This document shows, piece by piece, positions 1 through 11,780 of a stretch of 64,000 bases of DNA; the stretch's first letter is position 1; each line of letters starts with the position of its first letter. The notes under the pieces were generated by a model that made no database searches, had not been told where the DNA came from, and worked only from the letters and a program-made list of their open reading frames with translations. The DNA lies in the NCBI RefSeq assembly GCF_020536995.1, contig NC_068358.1, positions 49,753,780 through 49,817,779 on the forward strand. Reading direction: 5' to 3'. This stretch comes from Dreissena polymorpha. Lineage: Eukaryota > Mollusca > Bivalvia > Myida > Dreissenidae. The position numbers and the translations under genes were made by a program.

Positions 1-135
1 CTGTCCGGTATGGTACAAGAATACCAGGAGGAAACCCCACCTGTCTGGTATGGTACAAGAATACCAGGAGGAAACCCCACATGTCTGGTATGGTACAAGA
101 ATACCAGGAGGAAACCCCACATGTCCGGCATGGTG
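1..135. repeat. 40-bp tandem repeat, about 3.3 units, cut by the left window edge
   Basis: Units begin at 1, 41, 81 and 121 and are nearly identical over 40 bp (core TGGTACAAGAATACCAGGAG). The last unit breaks off near 135. The repeat is readable in one frame without stops, running on to about 219, but it looks like a minisatellite rather than a gene. The array probably continues to the left of the window. Confidence 0.9.
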
Positions 136-680
136 ACCACTAACAAAACTCACATACTGCCTAAAGAAGAATTGGATCAGTCCATTTGGGGTGTGCAGTG
201 CTATTGCATCAAAGGCTAAAATCTCCACAAGCATTCACAAAAATGCAGCTGATAACCTTGTTCAAATAAAGCCTTAAACAACAACATGGTTAGCATAAAT
301 CAGATGAAAACTGTGAACAAAAAAATTAAGTAAATAACAAAAATAATTATGAACTTCAAATACTACAGTGCTAGTTTGATGGAGCTTGTTTTCTTGTTTA
401 ATAAATCAATTATAGTAAAGCACTATACAACCTCATTTTCTTGCATATTATTACCTAAAGACAAATATCATATGTCAATTTTCAACCATTCGTTATTTCA
501 ATGTTGCTTGTAAAGCTATTTATTTTTAGTTTCTACTCTGTTGTGTCTGAAGAAATGTCAAAAATGACACTATACTCTAAAAATAGACATTGTCAAAATA
601 ATTTGCAAAATGACATTAACACATCTTAGTAATTACATTTAATTTATTTAATATTAACTTATTTATGACATGCAGTAATT
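136..680. other. AT-rich flank; left end of duplicon copy 1 from about 360
   Basis: No gene seen. From about 360-420 onward the sequence matches 39,240-39,545 with scattered differences (for example the shared phrase AAAGCACTATACAAC), placing the 3' boundary of the PRDM9-like duplication here. It is probably 3' flank or 3' UTR of copy 1. Confidence 0.6.
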
Positions 681-857
681 ATGTTGAGATCAATTGATCT
701 CTTGTATGTATCTGCAAGTGTTTCTTTCAGTGACAATCCAAGTTACATGCATAACACACACCATACACTTGAACAGTCTTTCTCTTGTATGTATCTACAT
801 GTGTCTCTTCCAATAACACTCTCTTTCAATGCATTATCACACACCTCACACTTGTAC
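681..857 (-). pseudogene. Two fossil zinc fingers beyond the stop of PRDM9-like copy 1
   Basis: Downstream of the stop at 858-860 the minus strand still shows finger-like sequence in another frame (CEVC-like and THT-like pieces), spaced like the 84-bp finger repeat. The last codons of the gene read HTGV then stop. One extra base relative to the normal TGE(K/R) linker shifts the frame there. Copy 2 has the same stop and the same remnant at 39,545-39,710, so the shortening predates the duplication. Confidence 0.6.
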
Positions 858-1900
858 TCACACTCCTGTATGTATCTTCATGTGTCTCTTCAAGGAACAT
901 TTATGGGAAAAAGCATTACTACACACATCACATGTGTACTCCCTCTCTCCTGTATGTATCCTCATGTGTAGGGTCAAGTTACCCTTCTGGTTACACGCAT
1001 AGCCACACACCTCACACTGGTACTTTCTCTCACCTGTATGTATCATCATGTGTCTCCTCAAGTTACAACTCTGGCTACATGCATAATCACACAACTCACA
1101 CTTGTACACTCTCTCTCCTGTATGTATCCTCATGTGTGTCGTCAAGGTACTATTCTTGATACATTTATAACCACACACCTCACACTTGTACGGTTTATCT
1201 CCTGTATGTCTCATCATGTGTGTCTTCAAGTTACACTTGACGTTAAATGCATAACCACACACCTCACACTTGTACAGACCCTCTCCTGTATGTCTCATCA
1301 TGTGTGTCTTCAAGTGACCACTCTGGTTACATGCATAACCACACACCTCACACTTGTACAGTTTCTCTGTTGTATGTATCTGCATGTGATTCTTCAAGGT
1401 ACTACTCTGGGTAAATGAATGTCCACAAACCTCACACTTGTACAGTTTTTCGCCTGTATGTATCATTATGTGTGTCTTCAAGTTACCCTTGTGGTAACAT
1501 GCATAACCACACACCTCACACATGTACAGTTTCTTTCCTGTAGGTATCCTCTTGTTTGTCTTAATGCCATTAATGATATTACTATTATATTTACACACCT
1601 CAACATTGTTATTCTTATGTAATATTGCATTTGTTAGTTGCTGTTCACAGACACTGTGTGAAATGTTACTTTTATTATGTGTAACATTTGTAATACTGTT
1701 CAGATGTCTTTCGTTGCTTGTAGGATTTATCTGTTTTGAATAATTATGATCATTTTGATGATCATTTTTTCCACGCCACTGGTCCAGAACTTGCAGATCT
1801 TTGGATGAAAGTTTATCACCACCATGCATTCTCTTCAAATGACGAACAAGAAAGACTGCAGTTGTGAATGCTATCTTGCAGTACACACATTGGAAAAATT
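858..1900 (-). CDS. PRDM9: PRDM9-like copy 1, zinc-finger exon (1 isolated + 8 tandem C2H2 fingers)
   Basis: Acceptor TTTTTCAG at 1902-1901. The exon opens with an isolated finger (CVYCKIAF...RHLKRMH) that matches the solitary proximal finger of vertebrate PRDM9. A 100-residue Asn-rich linker follows, then eight 28-residue fingers with TGEK/TGER-type linkers. Predicted DNA-contact residues (-1,3,6), finger by finger: HNT, QTN, QHT, VNT, KTT, QNR, QNL, HSR. The diversity sits mainly at contact positions, as expected for PRDM9. The frame ends HTGV-stop. Confidence 0.85.
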
Positions 1901-4900
1901 CTGAAAAATAACAAAATTAAGATGATATTCAGGACAGATTTTTTTTCCTATTATGTATGAAATTTGAGCCCGAAATAAATGTTTTGCTACTTATGACAAT
2001 ACAATTCCATGAAAACATTGATGAATCAACCTTGAAGAGTGAACAAGTATTTATTGTCACGATAACCTGTCAAAATAGCCTACAAACCTTCTCCATTGAC
2101 ATATTTAGGTCTGAAATGCAAATTCTTGTCTCTGATAAGGCCATCTTCTCTGGAAAGGCCAAGTTCCCTTGCGCATTCATCTCCATACCACATTAGCAGT
2201 TCCTCCCCTGAGGCAATAGTAAAACTTAACAAGTTATTAATAAAAAAATGTAAAAACGATCACCTTTTTGTTGTTACACTCAATTCTTTAACTAGACTTG
2301 TGTGACAAATGTTACTAAACACATTTAATACTGAATAAATGTGAATGTGTGTTAATAGTATAACATAAAATTGCATGTATAAGTTATTTATTCTTCTCAA
2401 AATAATCTAGTTTTGATTTTAAGTCTGAACTATATGACAGGTTTTAAGCAAAAGTAAAATATTTGGATATACATTTGTACATGGCTTTTCTTTAAATCTG
2501 TTAAGTTTCGTATGATTTAAATGGAATGGCAAGTACAAAAGCAAACTGGTCAAGTTCCAGAAATATCTAACATTTATTTGTTCACAACATGGATTCACAC
2601 CTAACAAGACATAGTGATAAGCAGGTGGTTCTATTACTTGGAATCACCTGGCTTGCAGTGTCGCGAATATTTTGAAGTTAATGAGGTCTTCTAGGCCTGA
2701 GGCTGACTAATGAGAGGATCTGAAGTTGGTCTCAGAAACCACTCGGACTTGGGAAGAAGTTTGAAGAAAAGCGGCAACTGACAACTATATATTTCATACT
2801 GCAAGGTATTTTATATTGGTGTGACAATGTGCTTCGAGAAAACCAAAGTTTGTGGAGAAAGTTCACTTCTCCTGTATGGTGACAATATTAAGCAAATGGC
2901 TGTTAAAGAGAATTGAACTGTATTGCCCAGGTGAGACTGCTCTAATCAGACAGCCCCCACATTTAGTATTGATATCTTAAGTCTGAATGTACCTGATGAA
3001 AGTGGCTTGAATGTGCAGTAATAGATGCCTCCTTTGTACTGGAATGCTACAAGGTTCTTATCTGCCTCTTTCATTGCAAAGTTCACGTATCTCATCCAGT
3101 TAGAGGTGGTCTTGTCCTGGGCATTCACATAGTGGATCGCTTTGCCATCCTTATAGATCTGAAAGGCATAAAATCTTACTATAAACAAACAAAAGATGTG
3201 TTTGTCAGAAACACAATGCCCCCTACTGCACCGCTTTGAAGCTATATATTTGACCTTTGACCTTGAAGGATGACATTGACTTTTCACCACTCAAAATGTG
3301 CAGCTCTATGAGATACACATGCATGCCATATATCAAGTTGCTATCTTCAATATTGCAAAAGATATGGGCAATGTTAAAGATTCCAGACAGACGCACAGAC
3401 AGACGGAATGACGGACATTTCAACTGCTATATGCCACTCTACTGGGGGCATAAAAACAGGTAAACAAGATTGATACACAAGAAAGTATGATACCTGATAC
3501 ACTTGTTATTAAGAGCAACATTCAAATATTAAGACTAAAATACCAAAGAATGCATTTAGAAACTTAACAGCGGCAATGATAATACAATATTTTCCACAGC
3601 GCACACAAACAAAGTAATTTGTTTTTAATTGCTGAGTTCCATTCATGTAAAATAGTTAAGTACTTAACATCCTTCAATTGAACACTACTTTTAAATAATA
3701 ATTGAATCCGTCTCACAAAATGTGTGAAGAGTATAGATGCAAGAATGCTAATATATATATATAACAGGTAATAGTTATATCACCTAGAAATATGTCACAG
3801 ACACTGATATTAATGACATATGTTTGGACACAGAAATATCAACTATTTATTGTTCATGATTAGACAAACAGGGAAAAGGCACTAATTCGGCCAAAACTGG
3901 TCGCAGTTTAAATTCCTTTCCAAACAATACACACTATGACATTCTTCTGTTTGGCGCCAAGCACTACGAGGCTTTGATTTTGGGACAATATATTACATCA
4001 AGAAAAACCAGACAAAGGGCCTTTACTCTGTCAAATCTCGTCAAATTTCTCAGTCTAAATAAGTATGTCCCCAGTAAGATACCGGTAATCAAACTTGAGC
4101 AAGATCAACCCAGAAATTATACAGGAGTTGACAACCATAATTCTACCAAATTTCTCAAATCCAATTCCATTTCCTTACAATCAATTACACATAGAAGTCA
4201 TCAAACAGTTAATGTTTTCATGAGATCAACCGAGTAGTTCAGAAAATTCAAGCTTTGGGCTGAGCAGAAATGCTGAGTTATTGACTGGTACAATGTTTAA
4301 TGCCTCCAACTTTGAGGTGGCATAATAAACCTTAAATTCACTTTGTAGACTGCTATAAATTTTAATTACTCATCATCAAGAAATTGCTTTTTTTTTAAGT
4401 GACCCGATCTGTCAGGTACAATGTCGGCCATATTTGTTGTCATTGTATTTAGCGGGTCCTACATTAAGTATTTCATAGCGTATTTATAGAATATTCGTAG
4501 TTTTCCGCACATTCCCGGATAACGTTCGGAGTGACGGATATGTACGAAAGAAGGCGATATTGCACGAAGTTCATTAGAGTGCTAATACCTCAAAGAAATG
4601 TGTCAGAAATCTTCTTACTGTCTCCGTAGAGTAAGACACTCGTATATTTTCTGCCTAGACTGTCAAGTGAGGAACTTATTCTCGCATGAATATGCAAACA
4701 ATAATAAAAACTATGTGCTTACCCAATGCTTAGCAATTTTGCTTCAATAATATTTTTTTACACGTTTTATGACACTGTCATGTTATACAGTGATGTTCTG
4801 TATTTACAATACGGGTTATTGAGATAGAAAATGCATTTGTTGAAAATGCCCCTCTTTATTTTCAAACATTTAGAATTTCTTAAATAACTCTTGCATTTCA

Positions 4901-7900
4901 AACTAGACATAGGTATAAAAGCATCATGCTAAGCATCGCTTTGAAGTCATCTTCACCTGCCAGCAATATCCTGACTTAGGGTTCTCAGTGATGATAGTGC
5001 CATCATACGGTCCAAACATGATCCTGGACTCCAGTCCAACTTTTGAAAATACTCCAAGACCAGCTCCAACTATTGTTGAGGTTTTAATTTCAAGGTCATC
5101 TGGCAAGGTATGGAAAGATCTACTGGTGTCCACTTCTGGTACCTGCAGTTGATATTAAGGTATATTAGAATGAACTGGAAACAAGCTTTGGATTAGAATA
5201 AGAGGAGCATACATGTAGTTAAAGCATTTCTTAAATATATAAACATCACTTAAACATCACTTAAACAATGAAAATTTACTACATTCATACATACACATTT
5301 CGAAAAACAGCCTCATATACCAATAATAAAATGTGTTTCTTTCCTTATTCTCTCTACCACATTAAGCATGTGTGTTACAGATAAATAAAGCTCCACCTCT
5401 TTATCCCGTATGTAGTTGTAGGGTCCATGGACAGTGCAGTCCCCTTCAAACTCCTTGTTGCATTCTACACAGTCTATGAGAGCAAACAAAACACAATACA
5501 ACAATGAAAATAAGTCACAGGCTAAAATCAAACAAGAGATTGCCAAGCAATATGGTCCCCTACCGGTGAAACTCCACCATTGTCAGTATTTTTTTTATTT
5601 TTTATTTTGTTATATATTTGTTGCCATAGCAACCATAATTCTTGACATAGGAACAAAATGAAATGACGTGCATAATCTCCATATTGCCATCTATCCATGT
5701 TTCAAGTTGCATGATGAAATATGAAGAACTTTTAAAGTTATCGCAGGATCCAGAAAAGTGTGACAGACTGACAGTCGGAGCGCAAACCATCAGTCCCCTC
5801 AAGGCAGTTTCACTGGTAGGGGACAATAATGGTTCATCAGCTTTAAAGAACAAACTTATATATATTATAAATGCTGCAAAGCTGCAAATTTAGATGCATA
5901 CCTGAAAAACAGCCCAGGGATTTCAAAAGCTTTTGAAGAGTTAATTTCAGGGGTCCTTATACTTAAGTTTAGATATTTTTTTTCTGAATATTACATTTTG
6001 TTCTTCAAATAATCTTTTGTCTAAATTTAAGCATGTTACTTTATAAAAAAATGAGTCATACTCAGCACATTTTTATGTTAGTTCTATGGTAACATTTGCA
6101 AGGCAAAATTTCTTTAAATATTATTTTACTTACTTAGTTGTGTGCAACACATAATCAACAAGACTATTGTCAAGCAATATATGTCCCCTACCGGCTCCAC
6201 CATTGCCAGAAATTCCACCATTGTCAGAATTTCTTTTATTTGTTGCCATAGCAACCAAAATGTTTGACATAGGAACAAAATGAAATGACATGCATAATTT
6301 TCATATTGCCATCTATCCATGTTTCAAGTTTTATGAAAAAATATGAGGAACTTTAAAAGTTATCGCAGGATCCAGAAAACCACCATTTCCAGCAGAATTT
6401 CTAGTCTATTTGTTGTCATAACAAACAAATTTTTGACGTAGGGACAAAATGTAATTACGTGCATAATGTCCATAATGCCATCTATCCATGTTTCAAGTTT
6501 CGTGAAAAAATATTCACGAAAAATATTTAAAAATATTAAGAACTAAGTTATCGCAGGATTCAGAAAAGTGTGACAGACAGACAGACGCACAGAGCAAAAA
6601 CCTTAAGTCCCCTCCGGTGAAGCCGGTAGGGGACTAAGAAAGTCTTAGATATCATGACAGAAAAAAGAGACCCCATCTCCAAGATAGGAGCATCACAGGC
6701 ACGCTATTAAAGCACTCACTTGAGATCAAGGAACAATTGTAAATTATTTGAACTCGTGACTTATTTTATAACTTCATGTGAACTACATGTAATTTTAATT
6801 AAGGCCTAGATATGGTTAAGAAAAACATTAAGACAATCCAAACTAACCACAAATAAGGTATTTTGAAGTTTTTTACTATTTATCTCAGATTGGACCTGGA
6901 GAGCTAGTTTTTGACCACACTGGACAAAATTCTAACTAGGTTTTGTTGAGATGAACATTCTGACCAAGATTCTTCAAGATAAAATATTTAAGCGACTTGT
7001 AATATGGTTACAATCTTTTTCTGAACACAGTGTTTTCAAAATTTCACTTGGTGACCTAGTTTTGACTACACTTGACCAAACAAATTTTATCTAGATCTTG
7101 GGAAGTTTAAACAAGTTTTATCAAGATTGATAGGATTTTGGCATGTTACCACTCTACTGACAACTGTTCAATCTTGATTAAAATTTGTTAGTATGTATGC
7201 GCTAAAAATGGTTATTATGTTTGGTGCACTTTTGTGAGACTTTCTAGTGCGAGGTCATTGTATTTTGTTCTTGGACTTACAGAGCAAGTTGTCATCAACT
7301 AGGGGTTCCTGGTTCATACAGCTCGAAGAACCACGAACCTTCTTTGGTGCTGGAAGGGTTGAAGGATAGCTCTTGTTTGTCTCTTTGTTTCTTTCAATGA
7401 ATATCTCTTCAAAGTCACCAGAAGAACCATCACCAGACTCTAGTAACAGATCATTGGATTTCACTACCTTGGATGTCATGGCAACTTCTTCAATTTTAGA
7501 ACTGATCGACCAAGGCACTTTATTGCTATGACTTTCAGAATTGTTATGAGATAGATTTGACTTTGAATTGTAGCTGATTACAGGCATTGGAGCATGCGGA
7601 TCATTCGTTGGTAATATTGCAACTGTTTGATCCATACTATCTGTTACATCACTTGACAAACCAATGAGCTGATGTGTAGGAACTTCTTTTTTAATGGATA
7701 TATCACACTCCTTTTGATCCCAAGCATCAGTAGATTTAGAACTGGCAGCTGTTACTAACCTGCTAGTTATGGAAGGACTTACATTCATAGGCAAACCCTG
7801 AACCGGTGAGGTGCTCAAAGTATTTGCCTCAGTTTTTAAAGCCAAATGAAAAGGAGTCAAATCAGAGGAAGAATGTTGAACACTTGGAGTAAACTGCCCA

Positions 7901-8434
7901 TTTGCAAAATCTTGGAAAACTTCTTGAGAACCAAACTCGCTCAGTGGCAACTCTTTTAGGTTCCTTAGCCTGTGTTCCTCAGGGAATTTATAACCAGCAT
8001 CCTGTATTTCATCCAACACTGGCTCCTTCTTGATGCCACCTTGTAGGGTCTTTACTGGACAGGGGATATAAAGATCCTCACGCTTTCCTCTACCATGGAA
8101 TGTGTCTGTTTCTTGACATATCTCTTTCCCTAGAACCTGTTCTGATTTGGTAGACCCAGCATAAAAACAAGCAGCTATATTACACCATTCATCAGCCTCG
8201 ACTTTGACACAAACAGAGTTAAAGTCATCTAGTGTTTGGTCTGGATATAAGGTCTCAGCACCTACCATAGTCGACATAGAGTTAACATCAGTTTGCGTTG
8301 TGGAATCAAATTCCTTTAAAGTCACAGTATTGATTTTTGTCTCAACTCCCATGTGATTGTATTCTGTACCTTGTTTTCTTCTTTTGTACTTGTTAGAGGG
8401 CTCCGGAAGGGGACTTTTCCGTGCACTTGTCATT
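858..8434 (-). CDS. PRDM9: PRDM9-like histone methyltransferase with zinc-finger array, copy 1 (six recognised coding exons, about 914 aa)
   Basis: Recognised exons are 8434-7281, 5473-5397, 5142-4957, 3158-2993, 2207-2088 and 1900-858. All have GT/AG borders and matching phases and give 914 codons from the ATG at 8433. Order: low-complexity N-terminal region (1-384), zinc knuckle YCVEC..C..H (about 385-401), PR/SET (about 411-545), isolated finger (about 572-592), linker, eight tandem C2H2 fingers (692-914). Tyrosines matching human Y276 (FGPYDG), Y341 (IYYCT) and Y357 (MWYGDE) are present. The family trimethylates H3K4/K36 and, where KRAB and SSXRD are present, positions meiotic recombination. 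This copy lacks the SSXRD-like exons seen in copy 2 and has Phe where human has Cys321 (NWMRYVNFA). An AG acceptor just before the ATG implies an upstream exon that was not found. The frame is intact; expression is unknown. Confidence 0.85.
2088..2207 (-). CDS. PRDM9: PRDM9-like copy 1, SET C-terminal exon
   Basis: 120 bp, acceptor TTGCCTCAG and donor GAAG|GTTTGT. It encodes GEELLMWYGDECARELGL, carrying the residue equivalent to catalytic Y357, plus about 21 residues of post-SET linker. In copy 2 the homologous exon diverges right after ELGL, where it enters a zinc finger. Confidence 0.85.
2993..3158 (-). CDS. PRDM9: PRDM9-like copy 1, PR/SET exon 2
   Basis: 166 bp, from acceptor CTTTCAG to donor TCAG|GTACAT. 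It encodes the SET core with NWMRYVN, NLVAFQY and IYYCT. The residue after NWMRYVN is Phe here but Cys in copy 2 and in human PRDM9. Confidence 0.9.
3175..3460. mobile_element. Short non-coding repeat element in an intron of copy 1
   Basis: It starts near AAACACAATGCCCCCTACTG and contains GACCTTTGACCTTGAAGG. It ends with a CAGACAGACGG run followed by TATGCCACTCTACTGGGGGCATA. It is absent from the same intron of copy 2, where a different repeat lies next to the exon. It shares its end architecture with other repeats in this window. Confidence 0.6.
4957..5142 (-). CDS. PRDM9: PRDM9-like copy 1, PR/SET exon 1
   Basis: 186 bp, phase 0 at both ends, acceptor CTGCAG and donor CAG|GTGAAG. It encodes 62 residues including GAGLGVF and FGPYDG, the N-terminal half of the PR/SET domain with the residue equivalent to human Y276. 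Copy 2 has the same exon length and borders. Confidence 0.9.
5397..5473 (-). CDS. PRDM9: PRDM9-like copy 1, zinc-knuckle exon
   Basis: 77 bp, with acceptor CTCATAG and weak donor GAG|GTGGAG, which is conserved in copy 2. Together with the last base of the previous exon it encodes YCVECNKEFEGDCTVHG. This matches the C-x2-C-x7-C-x2-H knuckle that precedes the PR/SET domain in PRDM9. Confidence 0.85.
5530..5830. mobile_element. Non-coding repeat element, family 'tatggtcccctaccgg', copy a
   Basis: It begins AAACAAGAGATTGCCAAGCA, contains a roughly 180-bp unit (ACATAGGAACAAAATGAAATG ... TTATCGCAGGATCC), then a GACAGACTGACAG run, and ends in a CCCCT...AGGGG inverted pair around 5,796-5,823. A second, longer copy lies at 6,165-6,640. 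Confidence 0.6.
6165..6640. mobile_element. Non-coding repeat element, family 'tatggtcccctaccgg', copy b (two units)
   Basis: Same family as 5,530-5,830 but with two tandem units (about 6,205-6,378 and 6,379-6,568), then GACAGACAGACGCACAG and a terminal inverted pair CCCCTCCGG...CCGGTAGGGG. It lies in the long first intron of copy 1. Confidence 0.6.
7281..8434 (-). CDS. PRDM9: PRDM9-like copy 1, N-terminal coding exon (fused 3' end)
   Basis: The exon follows an acceptor ending TTTCCAG and opens A-ATG at 8433. It encodes a Ser/Thr-rich, probably disordered region of 384 residues whose counterpart in copy 2 is collinear up to PxPKK. Its last part (LVDDNLL, then donor GTAAGT) instead matches the end of a separate downstream exon of copy 2 (47059-46948, PDDDNLL), and the intron after the donor also matches. 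A deletion therefore joined these two exons and removed the SSXRD-like core. Confidence 0.8.
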
Positions 8435-8924
8435 CTGGAAATGATTAAGGTAAAAGATAAACATGGTCATCTAGAGGCATTAACTTGGGAGGGTATTTAA
8501 AAACGGTAGCATTCGCAACTATGCAAGACATTTAGAAATATGCTTAAAATATAAACTCTCTTATCATTTTATGTCTTCATTTCAAGTTTTATGCCTTTCA
8601 ACAAGTAAACAAACACATGTTTTTGAAACAAGGGTGGAAAACGTCAAGCAGATGTGGCAATACAAGCAGTAACAGCCATACCATAGCACTGATTAGATCT
8701 CACAAACAAACCATAATCTGATTTCAAATTTAGATGATAAATCTGTCTAATCCTGTGCTGGTGAAATTACTTATACTGGTGTATGAAAGCAATCACCCAT
8801 GTATATCTGTTCCAAGAAAAAAATGGAAAACGCTGACTGAACATTAAAAAAAACATTATAAGGCCTCTCTAGAAGACAATAGTGCTCTTTGAGAACTTGA
8901 AAGCGTGATGTTGAGGATCGAACC
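8435..8924. other. 5' flank or upstream intron of PRDM9-like copy 1
   Basis: Non-coding sequence matching 53,767-54,500 in copy 2 (for example AAACACATGTTTTTGAAACA and AAAACGCTGACTGAACAT). The acceptor abutting the first recognised exon suggests it belongs to an upstream intron. No conserved open frame was seen, so no KRAB exon is called. Confidence 0.5.
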
Positions 8925-9109
8925 CAACAGTGCTGGTACTGTTCTACAGGAAAATGTTAACGCTTCCATCAAAGCAACTGGTTAAGCCGCCAGATCTGAT
9001 GCAATAGGTTAGGAACATTTACTTATTGTGATAGATATCCTTTCGCCCATCAAAGCCAATGTATTCACACATATCTTGCAAAATGTTTGTCGCAGATGAA
9101 ACTAGAGCT

Positions 9110-9955
9110 TTGTCACAGACGTGACGTATATCCCCACGTGCTGCATTGACACAGACTTTTTTTGCATGCTGTCTTCACAAAACAAGAGAAGCTAAGTTAT
9201 GGCGATTTTTAAGTATTATTATGCCATTATCATTTATGGCCATTTTTGACCTTTGAACTCAAAGTGTGACCTTGACCTTGAAGATATCGACATAATTCTT
9301 TTGTGCGACACACTGTCCAATGATGGTGATTAAATGATTTTAAAATCTCACAATGAAAGACATAGCTATGGCCCGGAGAAGCTTATTTATGGCCTTTTTT
9401 GACCTTTGAACTCAAAGTATGACCTTGACCTTGAAAATATCAACGTAATTCTTTCATGCGACACACCGTCCAGTGATGGTGAACAAATGTGCCAAATGAT
9501 TTTAAAATCTCACAATGAACAAGATAATGGCCCCGACAAGCTCCTTTATGGCCATTTTTGACCCTTGAACTCAAAGTGTGACCTTGACCTTGGAGAAATC
9601 GACGTTAATCTTTCGAGCGACACACTGTCCAATAATGGTTAAAAAATGTGCCAATTGATTTAAAAATCTCACAATAAATGACAAAGTTATGGCCCGGATA
9701 AACTCATTTATGGCCATTTTTGACCTTTAAACTCAAAGTGTGACCATGACCTTTGAGATATCGATGTAATTCTTTCGCGCGACACACCGTCCATTGATGA
9801 TGAACAAATATGCCAAATGATTTTAAAATATCACAATGAACAACATAGTTATTGCCCGGACAAGCTTTCGGGACAGACTGACGGACAGACAGACCGACAT
9901 AGTGACTCCTATATAGCCCTCATTACCATTGGTAATGGGGGTATAATTAAAGAGT
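9110..9955. mobile_element. Tandem-repeat element, about 150-bp unit, 4-5 units
   Basis: Units carry TATGGCCATTTTTGACC, ACTCAAAGTGTGACCTTGAC and GCGACACACTGTCCA. The element ends in GGACAGACTGACGGACAGAC and then a palindromic ATTACCATTGGTAATG. It is inserted within the LINE remnant and is absent from the equivalent point in copy 2. Confidence 0.75.
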
Positions 9956-10284
9956 GTGATAATAACACTTCATAAATGCGGTTCAAAACATAAAGATGAC
10001 CCAAAAAACTATCGAGCTATATCCTTGACTTGAAGCTCTTTGAAACGATTATTCTGCAATGCTGCATGAACCAACTGACTTCGCGGCTAAATGAGCAGCA
10101 GGGCGGTTTCTAGGAGCAAATTGTCTGCTTGATGACTTCATTTGTAATGAGTGAGAGTGTGTTTCATGCCCGTGAAAACAAAAGCCTGTTATACAAGGTC
10201 TGGCATGAAGGCCTTATTTACAAGTTGACTGAGGCCAATGAGGCCGGCCTTGACGCAACTATGCTCCTGAATCTATGTTAGCGT

Positions 10285-11655
10285 TTCAGATCGCCAAAAT
10301 CGCCATCGGCGATTGAATCTTTCAGCTGGCGATTAAAATTTAAGCTAAAATGGGGATTGTCAAAAAAGTCCATGTTTCTCTATAATTGTATCATTATTCC
10401 TTTTTTTTAAAGAAAACTTGGTACCAACTCGGTACCTACGGGTAATCGCCATAAACGCCACCTGGGATAAGAGATAATCCACTGATAGCAGTTATTATGA
10501 TATGTGTTTCGAATAATCAGGTCACTTAACACAGTCATGTAAGATGCATCATGGGAAATTATCAGGTAACTTTTCAGGCGTCAAATTGTGATGTTCACCG
10601 TCCAATAGGTTACGAGAATGCGCATGTGGTCGGAGTTATCTGGCGAACATTATTTTTGATTGACATCGGAAATGAAGTAAGAGTTCACAGATTAACTATT
10701 TACGGAATATAAAACGGGAAAATAGAACAGGACATTAAAGACGGTATGGGCATCATCATAACACTTTTTTACTATAAACAATTGTTCCATATGAAAAGTT
10801 AATTGCAAATGGTTAGCAATTAATTACTTACGGCCAATAAGTTGCGAAAAACAAAACCCGTTAACAATTTGATGCGGTACCAATTTAATACCAGTGCATG
10901 TATATTTCATCGTGTCTATTTGTAGAACTGATTTACACCGTTTTTCTACAGCCACGTGATAATAACAAGTCACTTTACATAATATGCCATGTAAAACCCG
11001 TGTTTTAACAAAGAGCGCGAAAGTATTGCTGTCATCGGCAATGTCAAGTTCCACCCATGGAAAGCATGCTTTTTCCCAAAACTGGCCAAAAGACGATGTA
11101 CTGTAACTAAATATAGCCTAGCAACTCAGTACATGCAGTATTTTAAACTTACGAAATTACCGGTAAGTTTGAATAAATAATCTATTTAAACTATAGACAA
11201 ATGTCAATTCACAAATACGTTGCCGTAAATATCTTTTTAAAGAATCAAGAAGCAGCACACAACCGAACAAATTATAAGGAGATGGGGGATGGGGGGGGGG
11301 GGGGGGGTTGGGCGGATAGGAGTTACCTATCGCAAGACCCACCCAATCGAAGACTGGGGCGTATGAAAGTTCTAACATTGTATACCGTTTATGCTAATGC
11401 ATGAAAATAAATATAAATGGAATATAAAAAACATGAAAGTATTTGAATTCAGGTAACAAATAATTTATTAAAATGTGGCCTGATTGATAATTTAATACAA
11501 TCATTGTTGATGCCTCATTACCTATAAATTAATGATAATGGTTATGTTGTTCATTGAGCAAATAAGGTTATAATGTTGGTTGTCATCGTAACGCTGAAAT
11601 TTGGCTACTTTTTTTTTCCTTGAGCGCCAAGCTAGTGAATATGGCAGAATTGTAC
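10285..11655. other. Copy-1-specific insertion splitting the LINE remnant; includes G17 run
   Basis: The two flanks (10,284 and about 11,655) are adjacent in copy 2, so about 1.4 kb was gained here or lost there. No gene seen. It contains a 17-base G homopolymer at 11,291-11,307, a likely assembly and replication trouble spot. No clear terminal repeats were identified. Confidence 0.5.
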
Positions 11656-11780
11656 CGGAATATTACAAGTTGCGTAAGATATAAATGTCCGAAGCCTTCC
11701 AAATTAAACAGGGAACAAGGCAGTGAAGCAAAACATCACCAATCCTGTATATGACTTTCATCATTAATTTTAATTTTAAA

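Larger units (their letters stand above)
8925..11780 (+). pseudogene. LINE reverse-transcriptase remnant shared by both duplicons (copy 1)
   Basis: Three blocks, 8,925-9,110, 9,955-10,284 and about 11,655-11,770, match one continuous remnant at 56,790-57,420. The shared LINE shows RT features in copy 2 (QAFDRVWHEGLIYKL). In copy 1 the AFDR region is partly deleted and two later insertions split it. It is heavily decayed and was present before the duplication. Confidence 0.7.

Noticed and set aside
10-219. 69-codon frame at the left edge
   Set aside because: Mostly translation of the 40-bp tandem repeat; no independent sign of coding.
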